From: Sphingomonas melonis
GTDB lineage: Bacteria > Pseudomonadota > Alphaproteobacteria > Sphingomonadales > Sphingomonadaceae
Length of the DNA stretch: 64,000 nucleotides
Assembly: GCF_013409985.1 (NCBI RefSeq)
Contig: NZ_JACCBY010000001.1
Span: 1,240,001-1,304,000, forward strand
Reading direction: 5' to 3'
The position numbers were made by a program, and so were the translations under genes. Below the pieces are notes generated by a model. That model made no database searches. It had not been told where the DNA came from and saw nothing but the letters and a program-made list of their open reading frames with translations. This document shows positions 7,166 to 18,353 of this stretch, piece after piece (the stretch's first letter is position 1; each line of letters opens with the position of its first letter).

Positions 7166-8134
7166 ATGACCCTCGCGCTCGATATCTTCCGTGCCCTAGC
7201 CGACGCCACGCGGCTGCGCATCTTCTCGCTGCTGCGCACGATGGAGCTGTCGGTGGGCGAGCTGGCGCAGGTGCTCGGCCAGAGCCAGCCGCGGGTCAGC
7301 CGCCATGTGAAGATCCTCTGCGACGCCGGCCTCGCCGAACGGCGCAAGGAGGGCAGCTGGGTGTTCGTCGCGCTCGGGCGGGCGGCGGCGACCGGGCCGG
7401 TCGCGACCGCGATCGACCAGTGGCACAAGAGCGAGCCCGATCATTGGGCGGTCGCCGATGCGGCACGGCTCGCCGCGGTGCGCGCCGATCGCGCGGCCAG
7501 CGCGGCGCAATGGTTCGAGGGCCATGCCGACGAATGGGATGCGATCCGCTCGCTCCATGTCGCCGAGAGCGAGGTCGAGGCGGCGATGGCGCAGGTGCTC
7601 GGCGACGGCCCGCTCGGCAGCCTGATCGACATCGGCACCGGCACCGGCCGGATGCTCGAACTGTTCGGCGACCAGGCGGAAACCGCGCTGGGGATCGATC
7701 GTTCGTCCGAGATGCTGCGGCTGGCGCGCGCCAAGCTGCACGACCGCGCGAATACGGAGTTGCGGCAGGCGGACCTGTACGCGCTGCCGATGGCGGACGG
7801 GGCGGCGGATGTCGCGATCCTGCACCACGTGCTGCACTTCGCGCAGCAGCCCGGCGCGGCGATCGCCGAGGCGGCGCGGGTGCTGGGGCCGGGCGGGCGG
7901 CTGCTGATCGTCGATTTCGCCCCGCACGACCGCGAGGACCTGCGGACGCGCGACGCGCATACCCGGCTGGGCTTTGCGGACGATCAGATCGCGGGCTGGT
8001 TCGGCAATGCCGGGCTCGCCCTCGCACGGACCGAAACGCTCAAGGGCGGTGAATTGACGGTGACATTGTGGCTCGGACGCAAATCGGGCGCGAGCCTGCG
8101 TGAAGTGCCTTTAAAACAGGTTGGGGTGGCATGA
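7166..8134 (+). CDS. ArsR-family regulator fused to a SAM-dependent methyltransferase domain (SahR-like)
   Basis: 322 aa, cytoplasmic. Residues about 1-95 are an ArsR winged helix (LADATRLRIFSLLRTMELSV, QSQPRVSRHVKILCDAGL). Residues about 140-300 are a class I methyltransferase fold with the SAM motif LIDIGTGTGRMLELFG and ILHHVLHFAQQP. No metal-binding Cys cluster of ArsR sensors is seen. Related fusions control methionine and SAH metabolism in proteobacteria, and here the gene overlaps metF (ATGA) and leads into metH, so SAM or SAH sensing is the likely role. No Shine-Dalgarno sequence precedes the ATG and the palindromic operator lies directly upstream, so the transcript may be leaderless. 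Confidence 0.85.
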   Translation: MTLALDIFRALADATRLRIFSLLRTMELSVGELAQVLGQSQPRVSRHVKILCDAGLAERRKEGSWVFVALGRAAATGPVATAIDQWHKSEPDHWAVADAARLAAVRADRAASAAQWFEGHADEWDAIRSLHVAESEVEAAMAQVLGDGPLGSLIDIGTGTGRMLELFGDQAETALGIDRSSEMLRLARAKLHDRANTELRQADLYALPMADGAADVAILHHVLHFAQQPGAAIAEAARVLGPGGRLLIVDFAPHDREDLRTRDAHTRLGFADDQIAGWFGNAGLALARTETLKGGELTVTLWLGRKSGASLREVPLKQVGVA

Positions 8135-9072
8135 CGATTTCGGTGAACCAGCTCGAAGAGGCGCAGATCGCGCTCAAGGCGCCGCTCTATGCGGACGTCG
8201 CGGGGGATATCGACGTTTCGTTCGAATTCTTCCCGCCCAAGAACGAGAAGATGGAGGAGCAGCTCTGGGATGCGGTGCGCACGCTCGAACCGCTCGCCCC
8301 CAGCTTCGTCTCGGTGACCTATGGCGCGGGCGGATCGACGCGCGAGCGGACGCATGCGACGGTGGCGCGCATCCAGCGCGAGACGAGCCTCGCGGCGGCG
8401 GCGCATCTGACCTGCGTCGAGGCGACGCGCGAGGAGATCGATCAGGTCGCCGAGGAATATTGGGCGGCCGGCGTACGCCATATCGTCGCGCTGCGCGGCG
8501 ATCCGCCCGCGGCGGGCGCGAAGTTCGCCAGCCATCCGGGTGGCTATGAGAATGCGGCGGCCCTGGTCGCCGGGCTCAAGCGGCTGCACCCGTTCGAGAT
8601 TTCGGTGGCGGCCTATCCCGAATGCCATCCCGATTCGCCGGACATGGCGGCGGATATCGATAATCTGAAGCGCAAGTTCGACGCCGGCGCGACGCGCGCG
8701 ATCACGCAATTCTTCCACGAGCCGGAGACGTTCTTCCGCTATCGGGATCAGGTGGCGGCAGCGGGGATCGATGCCGAGATCGTGCCGGGGATCATGCCGG
8801 TGACCAATTTCGCCAGCGTCGTGCGGATGAGCAAGATGTGCGGCACGGAGGTGCCGGCGTGGATGGCGCGGCTGTTCGACGGGCTGGAGGATCATCCCGC
8901 CTCGCGGCAGCTGGTCGCGGCGACGCTGGCGGCGGAATTGAGCCGCAAGCTCTATGCGGGCGGGGTGAAGTCGCTGCATTTCTATACGCTCAACCGGGCG
9001 GAGCTGGCGTTCGCGATCTGCCACCTGCTGGGGGTGCGATCGAAGCCGGTGGCGAACGTCGCGGCGGCGTAA
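8131..9072 (+). CDS. metF: Methylenetetrahydrofolate reductase
   Basis: Flavoenzyme (FAD) that reduces 5,10-methylene-THF to 5-methyl-THF, the methyl donor for methionine synthase; cytoplasmic, 313 aa as usual for bacterial MetF. Visible hallmarks are SFEFFPPKN with the conserved Glu32, VSVTYGAGGSTRERT, LTCVEATREEI, ALRGDPP and ITQFFHEPETFFRY. The start codon overlaps the stop of the ArsR-methyltransferase gene (ATGA), indicating translational coupling. The two metH genes follow. Confidence 0.97.
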   Translation: MTISVNQLEEAQIALKAPLYADVAGDIDVSFEFFPPKNEKMEEQLWDAVRTLEPLAPSFVSVTYGAGGSTRERTHATVARIQRETSLAAAAHLTCVEATREEIDQVAEEYWAAGVRHIVALRGDPPAAGAKFASHPGGYENAAALVAGLKRLHPFEISVAAYPECHPDSPDMAADIDNLKRKFDAGATRAITQFFHEPETFFRYRDQVAAAGIDAEIVPGIMPVTNFASVVRMSKMCGTEVPAWMARLFDGLEDHPASRQLVAATLAAELSRKLYAGGVKSLHFYTLNRAELAFAICHLLGVRSKPVANVAAA

Positions 9073-9076
9073 ATAA

Positions 9077-9233
9077 TTTCTCCCCCGCCAGGGGGAGGGG
9101 GACCGCTCGGCGCCAGCCGAGTGGTGGAAGGGGAGGAAAGGGCGGAAGACCTATTATGACGCTCTACCCTTTCCTCCCCCTCCGTCACCGCTTCGCGGCG
9201 CCACCTCCCCCTTGCGGGGGAGGATTTAAGTTG
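9077..9233. repeat. Family B GC-rich mosaic palindromic repeat between metF and metH
   Basis: The element opens with TCTCCCCCGCCAGGGGGAGG, contains CCGCTCGGCGCCAGCCGAGTGGTGG and CCCCCTCCGTCACCGCTTCGC modules and closes with CTCCCCCTTGCGGGGGAGGA. It fills the metF-metH gap and recurs, rearranged, at 10299, 22199, 24113, 44481, 47831 and 56152. Confidence 0.8.
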
Positions 9234-9247
9234 AGATCGGACGTAGC

Positions 9248-10294
9248 ATGACCATACGCGACACATTCCTGGCCGAAGCCGCCAAGCGCATCCTGATCAC
9301 CGACGGCGCGTTCGGGACCGAGATCCAGAACTGGAAGCTGTCGGAGGCGGACTATGCCGGTACGCTCGAGCTGAGCCATGACCAGAAGGGCAACAACGAC
9401 ATCCTCGCGCTGACCAAGCCCGAGGTGCCGGAGTCGATCCACCGCGCCTATTTCGAGGCGGGCGCCGATATCGCCGAGACCAACACCTTCTCCGCTAACC
9501 GGATCAGCCAGGCCGATTACGGCGCCGAGCATCTGGTCCGCGAGATCAACGTCGAGAGCGCGAAGATGGCGCGCCGCGTCGCGGACGAGTTCCAGGCGAA
9601 GGACGGGCGGCCGCGCTTCGTCGCCGGCGCGATCGGGCCGACCAACAAGACGCTGTCGCTGTCGCCCGACGTCAACGATCCCGGCTATCGCGAGATCGAC
9701 TTCGACTATCTCAAGGACGTGTACCGCGAGCAGATCGACGCTTTGGTCGAGGGCGGCGCCGACTTCGTCCTGATCGAGACGGTGTTCGACACGCTCAACG
9801 CCAAGGCGGGGATCATGGCGGCGCTGGAGGCGGGGGACGCGTTGGGTCGCGACTTGCCGATCATGATGTCGATGACGCTGACCGACCTGTCGGGGCGCAA
9901 CCTGTCGGGCCATACCGTCGAGGCGTTCTGGCATGCGGTGCGCCATGCCAAGCCGCTGACGATCGGACTCAATTGCTCGTTCGGCGCGGAGCAGTTGCGG
10001 CCGCATGTGAAGACGCTGAGCGAGATCTGCGACACGCTGATCATGATCTATCCCAACGCCGGCCTGCCCAACGAGCTCGGCGCCTATGACGAGGCGCCGG
10101 CGACCACTGCGGGGCTGGTCGGTGAATGGGCGCAGGCGGGGCAGGTCAACGTGCTCGGCGGCTGCTGCGGTTCGACCCCGGCGCATATCAAGGCGATCGC
10201 CGAGATGGCGCAGGGCGTGGCGCCGCGGCCGGTGCCGGTCGCGCCGGTGCGGACGCGGCTCGCCGGGTTGGAGCCGTTCACGATGGCAGCCTAG
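9248..10294 (+). CDS. metH: Methionine synthase, homocysteine-binding subunit (N-terminal part of split MetH)
   Basis: 348-aa stand-alone homocysteine S-methyltransferase domain. It starts with ILITDGAFGTEIQ and ends with the zinc site: Cys243 in LNCSFGAEQL and Cys306/Cys307 in LGGCCGSTPAH. In E. coli this domain is the first quarter of the 1227-aa MetH; here the gene stops after it and the remaining domains are encoded 149 bp downstream. The two proteins together would transfer the methyl group of 5-methyl-THF, through cobalamin, to homocysteine. Both ends are complete, so this is a gene fission and not a frameshift. Confidence 0.95.
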   Translation: MTIRDTFLAEAAKRILITDGAFGTEIQNWKLSEADYAGTLELSHDQKGNNDILALTKPEVPESIHRAYFEAGADIAETNTFSANRISQADYGAEHLVREINVESAKMARRVADEFQAKDGRPRFVAGAIGPTNKTLSLSPDVNDPGYREIDFDYLKDVYREQIDALVEGGADFVLIETVFDTLNAKAGIMAALEAGDALGRDLPIMMSMTLTDLSGRNLSGHTVEAFWHAVRHAKPLTIGLNCSFGAEQLRPHVKTLSEICDTLIMIYPNAGLPNELGAYDEAPATTAGLVGEWAQAGQVNVLGGCCGSTPAHIKAIAEMAQGVAPRPVPVAPVRTRLAGLEPFTMAA

Positions 10295-10298
10295 GAAA

Positions 10299-10432
10299 AT
10301 CCTCCCCGGAACGGGGAGGGGAACCGCCCGGCGCAGCCGGGTGGTGGAGGGGGCTCTCCACCAGAGGTATCGTTTGCGGAGAGCCCCCTCCACCAGCTGC
10401 GCTGGTCCCCCTCCCCGTGCCGGGGAGGAATT
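10299..10432. repeat. Family B repeat between the two metH genes
   Basis: It runs from CCTCCCCGGAACGGGGAGG through two facing copies of the GGAGGGGGCTCTCCACC module to CCCCGTGCCGGGGAGG. The element folds into a long hairpin. Its last bases (GGGGAGGA) resemble a Shine-Dalgarno sequence but lie 12 bases from the next ATG. Confidence 0.8.
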
Positions 10433-10443
10433 GAGAGAAACCG

Positions 10444-13116
<2,673 letters not shown>

Positions 13117-13160
13117 AGGGCGGCGCCCGGTTCGAGCGCCGGCGCTGCCCCATCCACGCC

Positions 13161-13187
13161 GTCACCCCGGAACACGTCCGGGGTGAC
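13161..13187. repeat. REP-like palindrome, family A (perfect 11-bp arms)
   Basis: GTCACCCCGGA and TCCGGGGTGAC flank the 5-base loop ACACG. It lies in the 166-bp convergent gap between metH and the antiporter and may act as a bidirectional terminator or transcript-end stabiliser. Confidence 0.8.
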
Positions 13188-13282
13188 GGATGAGAGGAGG
13201 AAGCCGGTCGAGCCTCATCCTTGCAGCCATAGGCGATGGCCCTTCCCCTGGCGGGGAGGATCGGGCTGCGTGTCGATCTGGC

Positions 13283-14491
13283 CTAGAACCCCCGCTTCTT
13301 CAGCGCAGGGTCGCGTTTGAGCATCGGGGCGACGATGGGGATCGTCATCATCGTGCTTGCCACCGCCATCAGCAGCAGCGCGGTGAACGTCTCGTTGGTG
13401 ATGATCTTCTTGTCCAACAGGATGTTGACGAAGATGATCATGATCAGCGCCTTGGTCTGGAGCAGCCAGCCGATCGCGCGGGCATCGCCCTTGGGCCATT
13501 TGAGGATACGGCCGGCGAGATGGATGCCGGCAAGCTTGCCGCCGACCGAGGCGGCGAGCAGCAGCGCCGCCGCGGCGAACACCGTCGCCCCGCCGACGCC
13601 CCATTGCGTCTTCAGGCCGGTCGAGAGGAAATAGACCGGCATCACCGCGAGCAGGATGGTCTGGCGGAAGCGATCCATCCGCGCCTCGCCGAACCAATGC
13701 GCGTCGAGCACCGCGCCCGCCAGGAACGCGCCGACCATGAAGTGCAGCCCGGCCCAGTCCGCCGCAAAGCCGCACAGCGCCAGCCAGATCAGCCCGACAT
13801 ACCAGCGGTCGTTCTCGGCGAGCCTGAGCAGCAGCTTGCGGATCGCCCAGGTGGCGATCGCGAAGCCGATCAGGAAGCCGCCCTGCCGACCGACCCGCTC
13901 CCAGTCGAGCAGGATCAGCGCGAGCACGCCCCAGATCGCGATATCGTCGAGGCTGGCATAGCGCAGCACGCGCTGGCCGAGCGGTTCGCGCAGGATGTCG
14001 AGCTTTTCCATCAGCAGCACGAGGATCGGCAGCGCGGTGACCGCGCAGGCCATGCCGATGCCGAGCACCACCTGCCATTCCGCCCCCGCCACGCCGCGCC
14101 AGCCGGGGAAGCGGAGCATGATCAGCGCCGCGACGCTGCCCGCGACGAGCGGCACGCCCAGCGCCAGGCCGGCGGTGACCCCGGTCTCGCGGCGCCGGCG
14201 CCACGCCTCGCCCAGGTCGAGTTCGAGCCCCGCCACCCAGACGAACAGCATCACCGACCACCAGGCGATGCCGTTGAGCGCGCTCATCGTCGGCGCGGTG
14301 AAGACGAAGGCGTAATAGTCCGGGAAGATCGCGCCGAGCACGCCCGGCCCGAGCAGGATGCCGCCGATGATCTGGACGACGACCAGGGGCGCCCAATAAT
14401 CGGTGCGGCCGACGCGCCACACCAGCCATGGCAAGGTGAAGATGATGAGGATCGCGAGGAGGAAGACCTCCGTCGGTGACATGCCGTGCAT
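13283..14491 (-). CDS. Cation:proton antiporter, CPA2/KefB-type membrane domain
   Basis: Integral inner-membrane protein of 402 aa with about 11-13 hydrophobic helices and no cytosolic RCK (TrkA-N) domain at the end. The helix LGIGMACAVTALPILVLLMEKL and the loop LRYASLDDIAIWGVLALILL carry the conserved TALP motif and paired Asp residues of Na+/K+:H+ exchangers. Start at 14491 has GGGAGG 5 bases upstream; ATG 14482 is an alternative. Likely role is monovalent cation or pH homeostasis; ion specificity not readable. Confidence 0.88.
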   Translation of the reverse strand: MHGMSPTEVFLLAILIIFTLPWLVWRVGRTDYWAPLVVVQIIGGILLGPGVLGAIFPDYYAFVFTAPTMSALNGIAWWSVMLFVWVAGLELDLGEAWRRRRETGVTAGLALGVPLVAGSVAALIMLRFPGWRGVAGAEWQVVLGIGMACAVTALPILVLLMEKLDILREPLGQRVLRYASLDDIAIWGVLALILLDWERVGRQGGFLIGFAIATWAIRKLLLRLAENDRWYVGLIWLALCGFAADWAGLHFMVGAFLAGAVLDAHWFGEARMDRFRQTILLAVMPVYFLSTGLKTQWGVGGATVFAAAALLLAASVGGKLAGIHLAGRILKWPKGDARAIGWLLQTKALIMIIFVNILLDKKIITNETFTALLLMAVASTMMTIPIVAPMLKRDPALKKRGF

Positions 14492-14651
14492 TCTGCCCTC
14501 CCGTAGCGGCCCCCCGGCCGCCTTATCGTTACGGCCGCGATAGCCGATCGCCGGCGGCGCGCGCAATCACCCCATGGTCGCGGTTCATTCCGGGACACAT
14601 TCGCCCCCGATCGCAGCGGCGGCCGCCGCCGGCAGGCGATAGGATGCGGGC

Positions 14652-15578
14652 ATGACCCGTATGATCCTCGCGCTCGCGCTGCTCGCCGCCCCGGCCTTCG
14701 CGCAGAGCGGCAAGCCGTTCACCATCGCCGAGACCGGGCAGGGCTTCGACGATCTGCAGGCGGCGGTGTCGTCGGTGCGGATGGGAACCGCGACGATCCG
14801 CATCGCCCCCGGCGTCTACCGCCAATGCGCGGTGCAGCAGGGCGGGCGGATCACCTTCCAGGCGGTGACGCCGGGCACTGCGATCTTCGAGCAGCGGACC
14901 TGCGAGGACAAGGCGGCGCTGGTGTTGCGCGGGCAGGGATCGGTGGTCGATGGGCTGGTGTTCCGCGGCTATCGCGTCGCCGACGGCAATGGCGCGGGCA
15001 TCCGCACCGAAATGGGCGACCTGACCGTCACCAACGCGATGTTCCTCGACAGCCAGGAGGGCATCCTTGGCGGCGAGCCGACCGGGCAGCGGATCACGAT
15101 CGACCGTTCGACCTTCGCCGGGCTCGGCCAGTGCGACGAGTCGCCCGGTTGCGCGCATGCCATCTATCTCGCCAACCGGGGCCAGGTGACGATCACCCGC
15201 TCGCGCTTCGAGCGCGGCACCGGCGGCCATTACGTCAAGCTGCGCGTGCCCGAGGTGACGATCACCGACAACAGCTTCGACGATAGCGCCGGGGCCAAGA
15301 CCAATTACATGATCGACCTGCCCGACGGCGCGCGCGGGCTGATCGCGCGCAACACCTTCGTCCAGGGGCGCGGCAAGGAGAATCGCAGCGGCCTGATCGT
15401 CGTCGCGGCGGAATCGAGGACCTATCGGTCGGCGGGCCTGCGCATCGCCGACAATGACGCGCGGCTGGCGCCGGGCGCGCCCGGCAACCCGGCGTTCGTC
15501 GCGGACCTGAGCCACGAGCGGCTGGCGGTTGGCGCGAACCGGCTGGGGGCGGGGATCAGGATGTTCGAGACGCGGTAA
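14652..15578 (+). CDS. Secreted right-handed beta-helix protein
   Basis: 308 aa with a signal peptide (MTRMILALALLAAPAFA, cleavage after AFA). The mature part shows repeated short strands and turns with N/D-rich rungs (VVDGLVFRGYRVADGNGAG, LTVTNAMFLDSQEGILGG, VTIDRSTF..., VTITRSRFERG, VTITDNSFDDS, GLIARNTFVQG), the pattern of pectate-lyase-like parallel beta-helix proteins. A clear polysaccharide-lyase catalytic triad was not identified, so it may be a carbohydrate-binding or lyase-like envelope protein. It diverges from the antiporter gene and converges with panE. Confidence 0.8.
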   Translation: MTRMILALALLAAPAFAQSGKPFTIAETGQGFDDLQAAVSSVRMGTATIRIAPGVYRQCAVQQGGRITFQAVTPGTAIFEQRTCEDKAALVLRGQGSVVDGLVFRGYRVADGNGAGIRTEMGDLTVTNAMFLDSQEGILGGEPTGQRITIDRSTFAGLGQCDESPGCAHAIYLANRGQVTITRSRFERGTGGHYVKLRVPEVTITDNSFDDSAGAKTNYMIDLPDGARGLIARNTFVQGRGKENRSGLIVVAAESRTYRSAGLRIADNDARLAPGAPGNPAFVADLSHERLAVGANRLGAGIRMFETR

Positions 15579-15599
15579 GCGAAGAGGTCTGCCGTCGTG

Positions 15600-16523
15600 T
15601 TATGCCGACGCGCCACGCCTGATCGTCTCGTAGATTTGCATGTTCGCAAAGCAGACGCGTAGCACGGGAGCAGATACACTGGCGGATTGAGCCCGAGCGA
15701 GCATGTCGCCGATGATATGGTCGTGTTCGGTGCGGCCGTTGTTCGTCATGTCGCGAAACATCGACGCCGTCCCCCGCGACTTGCGGTCGGTCAGCGCGGT
15801 GAGCATCCGCGCGATCGCATCCGGACGCGGCGGAAACCCCTGAGAGGTTGCGGTGGCGATGCATTCCGCCAACACCTCATGCATGAGCGATTCGCCGTCT
15901 GTTGCGGTTAGAATGGCGCCGACGGGCGCTCGCATCAACGTCGTCATACTGGCGTAGGTCGTGAGAAATGTGAACTTTTCCCACATCTCCTGCATGATGT
16001 TATCGCTGCATACCGGGGCGAAACCGCCGCGCTCCAAGAGGTGCGCCAGTGCTGTCAAGGTTCCGGCAGGCGGCTCGGATCGTGCGCCGAAGACGAAGCG
16101 TTGCAACGTATCGAGATGGACGATCGTCCCGTCGCCGTTCAGGCTCACGCCGATTTGGCACAAACCGCCGAGAACGCGGTCTCGCCCGAAATGCTCATCG
16201 AGTTGATCGAGGTGCCGCAAGCCGTTCAGCAGGGGTAGGATCAGCGTCGACGGGCCAACCGCCGGTGCGATCGCGGTGATCGCGTCGTCAAGATCATAGG
16301 CCTTGCAGCTCAACAGTACCGCGTCGAACGGCGCATCCACCATCGTCCGTGTCGTGACCGGAATATGCAGGTCGCCCAGCGGGCTGGTGATGACCAGACC
16401 ATCACGGGCCAATGTTTCGGCCCGCGTCGGGCGGACGAGAAAGTGAACATCAACCCCGGCGCCAGCGAGCCGACCGCCGAAATAACCGCCGACCCCGCCC
16501 GCGCCCAAGACGAGCAACCGCAT
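15600..16523 (-). CDS. panE: 2-Dehydropantoate 2-reductase (ketopantoate reductase)
   Basis: NADPH-dependent reduction of ketopantoate to pantoate in pantothenate/CoA synthesis, 307 aa, cytoplasmic. The N-terminal dinucleotide motif GAGGVGGYFGG begins at residue 8, Lys74 lies in LLSCKAYDL, and the C-terminal helical domain has EMWEKFTFLTTYASMTTLMR, where the catalytic Lys is expected, and an alpha-helical dimer region. The family also includes paralogues with other 2-keto acid substrates, so the gene name is probable and not proven. No other pantothenate gene is nearby. Confidence 0.85.
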   Translation of the reverse strand: MRLLVLGAGGVGGYFGGRLAGAGVDVHFLVRPTRAETLARDGLVITSPLGDLHIPVTTRTMVDAPFDAVLLSCKAYDLDDAITAIAPAVGPSTLILPLLNGLRHLDQLDEHFGRDRVLGGLCQIGVSLNGDGTIVHLDTLQRFVFGARSEPPAGTLTALAHLLERGGFAPVCSDNIMQEMWEKFTFLTTYASMTTLMRAPVGAILTATDGESLMHEVLAECIATATSQGFPPRPDAIARMLTALTDRKSRGTASMFRDMTNNGRTEHDHIIGDMLARAQSASVSAPVLRVCFANMQIYETIRRGASA

Positions 16524-16591
16524 ATTGCCTCCCTATCGCAATGCCGCGCCAATCGATGACCTCGGCCGTACGGCGACGGCTTCCCTTCGCC

Positions 16592-18262
16592 TCACCGCGC
16601 GCAGGTGTCGCCCGCGCCGGGATCGAGATCGAGACACCGCCCGTCGAGCCCCTTGACCGGCAGGCCGATCGTCGCCGCCAGCGTCGGGGCGATGTCGACC
16701 GTCTCCACCGAGAGCGGCTGTTCGAAGCCCGCCATGCCCTTGCGCCAGAACAGGATCGGCACGCGGCGGTCGTAATCCCAGGGCGAGCCGTGCGTCTCGA
16801 CATAGCCGTTGCCCGGATTCTCGATCGTCGTCACCCGCGGCTTGAGCAGGACGAGCAGGTCGCCCGAGACGTCGGGATGGAACGAGGCGCGGGCCCGTTC
16901 GAGCAGCGTCCACGTCTCGGGCGGGGTCGTCGCGAGCGGCTGCGCGGCGATCTGCGCCTTGGTGAAGGCGGCGGCGACCTGCGGCTGTGCGGCGAAGCGC
17001 TTCTGCGCCTCGGCAAGGACGCGCGCGCGGTTCGCCGGCGACAGGCCCTTGGCGAGATAGACGTCGCCCTCGGCGCCGATCAGCACCGGCCCCTTGAGGC
17101 CGAGCGCGGCCGACACCGCCGCGTCGACCGCCTTGATCGAGGCGTCGGCGGAGACGTGTTCCTCCATCGGCATCGCATGCTGCTGCTGCCGCTCGGTCAT
17201 GTCGTGCGCGCCATGGTCGGCGGTCAGCACCACCTCGTAATCGAGGCCCCAGTTGTCGAGCGTATCGAAGAAGCTGCCGATCGCCCGGTCGAGCTGGTCC
17301 ATCTGGATGCACATCTCGGTGCCCTGGGTGCCGTAGGTATGGCCGATATAGTCGGTCGCCGAGGCGCCGATGTCGATGATGTCGGTGGTCGGACCCTGGC
17401 CGAGCTTCATGTCCTGGATCAGCCCGGCGGCGATCGCGAAGACCGCGGCGTCGCTCGCCGGCGAGACGCGGAACGCCTTGGCGTCGCCCGCGGCGCGCTG
17501 GAAGCGGCCCTGGCCGTAGACGGTGCCGGCGACGGTGATCGGCCGGTCGAGCGGCTGGCAGAAGCCGGGCAGCGGCAGCGGCTCCTGCGGGCGGGCGATC
17601 AGCGCGGCGACCGCGTCGCGCCCGCGCTGCACCGCGCGCGGCACGGCGCGGCCGGCATAGCTGCTGTAGGTCTTGCCGTCCCACCACCAGAGTTCGTCGA
17701 CCTTGTGGCCGCCCATCATCACCGCGGCGCGGTCCTTGCCGGCGACCGAGACGACGCGGGTCGCGGGCCGCGCCGCCTTCATCATCTCGCCGAGCGTCGG
17801 CACCTTGAGGTGCTTGTCGCTGACCACGTACGTGTTGTGGTCGGTGCCGGGGACGGTCTCGTCCTCGCTGCAATAGACGGTCTTGTCGGGGCGGGCGATC
17901 GACTGGTCGATCCAGTTGTTGGCGACGATGCCGGTGTGCGTCGGGCGCATGCCGGTGAGGATCGTCGAATGGCCCGGACACGTCTCGGTCGCGGCATGGC
18001 TCTGATAGCCCGAGGGGAAGACGGCGCCGGTCAGCAGCCGCGCAAAGCCGCCGGTGAAATGGTTGCGATATTGCTGGAACAGATCGGCGGAGAATTGATC
18101 GACCGAGATCGCGACGATCAGGCGCGGCGGGGTGGTCGGTGCCTGCGCCGGGGTGGGCGCGGGCGCCGCCGCCGCGGGCGCGGCAGGGGCGGGCGCCTGC
18201 TGGGCGGCGGCGGGGAGGGCTGCGGCGGAGGCGAGCAGGGCGGCGGCGATCAGCGCTTTCAT
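16592..18262 (-). CDS. Alkaline phosphatase with Thr nucleophile (SPAP/PafA-like)
   Basis: Periplasmic phosphomonoesterase of the alkaline phosphatase superfamily, 556 aa. A signal peptide (MKALIAAALLASAAALPAAA) is followed by a Pro/Ala-rich linker to about residue 46. The core has SVDQF (Asp54, metal), the nucleophile motif HAATETCPGHS with Thr94 as expected nucleophile, GASATDYIGHTYG and LTADHGAHDM (metal Asp/His pairs). A Thr in place of Ser and the TETCPGH context are those of the Sphingomonas phosphatase SPAP and Flavobacterium PafA. Secreted phosphate release would fit with the Pit transporter, though it is 16 kb away. It diverges from the DsbD-like gene across 91 bp. Confidence 0.88.
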   Translation of the reverse strand: MKALIAAALLASAAALPAAAQQAPAPAAPAAAAPAPTPAQAPTTPPRLIVAISVDQFSADLFQQYRNHFTGGFARLLTGAVFPSGYQSHAATETCPGHSTILTGMRPTHTGIVANNWIDQSIARPDKTVYCSEDETVPGTDHNTYVVSDKHLKVPTLGEMMKAARPATRVVSVAGKDRAAVMMGGHKVDELWWWDGKTYSSYAGRAVPRAVQRGRDAVAALIARPQEPLPLPGFCQPLDRPITVAGTVYGQGRFQRAAGDAKAFRVSPASDAAVFAIAAGLIQDMKLGQGPTTDIIDIGASATDYIGHTYGTQGTEMCIQMDQLDRAIGSFFDTLDNWGLDYEVVLTADHGAHDMTERQQQHAMPMEEHVSADASIKAVDAAVSAALGLKGPVLIGAEGDVYLAKGLSPANRARVLAEAQKRFAAQPQVAAAFTKAQIAAQPLATTPPETWTLLERARASFHPDVSGDLLVLLKPRVTTIENPGNGYVETHGSPWDYDRRVPILFWRKGMAGFEQPLSVETVDIAPTLAATIGLPVKGLDGRCLDLDPGAGDTCAR

Positions 18263-18353
18263 CGGGAACACTCGTTTTACGGGGCCGGCGCCGCTATGGC
18301 GGCGGGCGATGGATCGGGCAACTAGGGTCGGGCGGCACGCCGCCGATGGAGCG

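Noticed and set aside
16412..18325. 637-codon plus-strand open frame over the phosphatase gene
   Set aside because: Antisense shadow; the minus-strand protein has the complete phosphatase motif set and a signal peptide.
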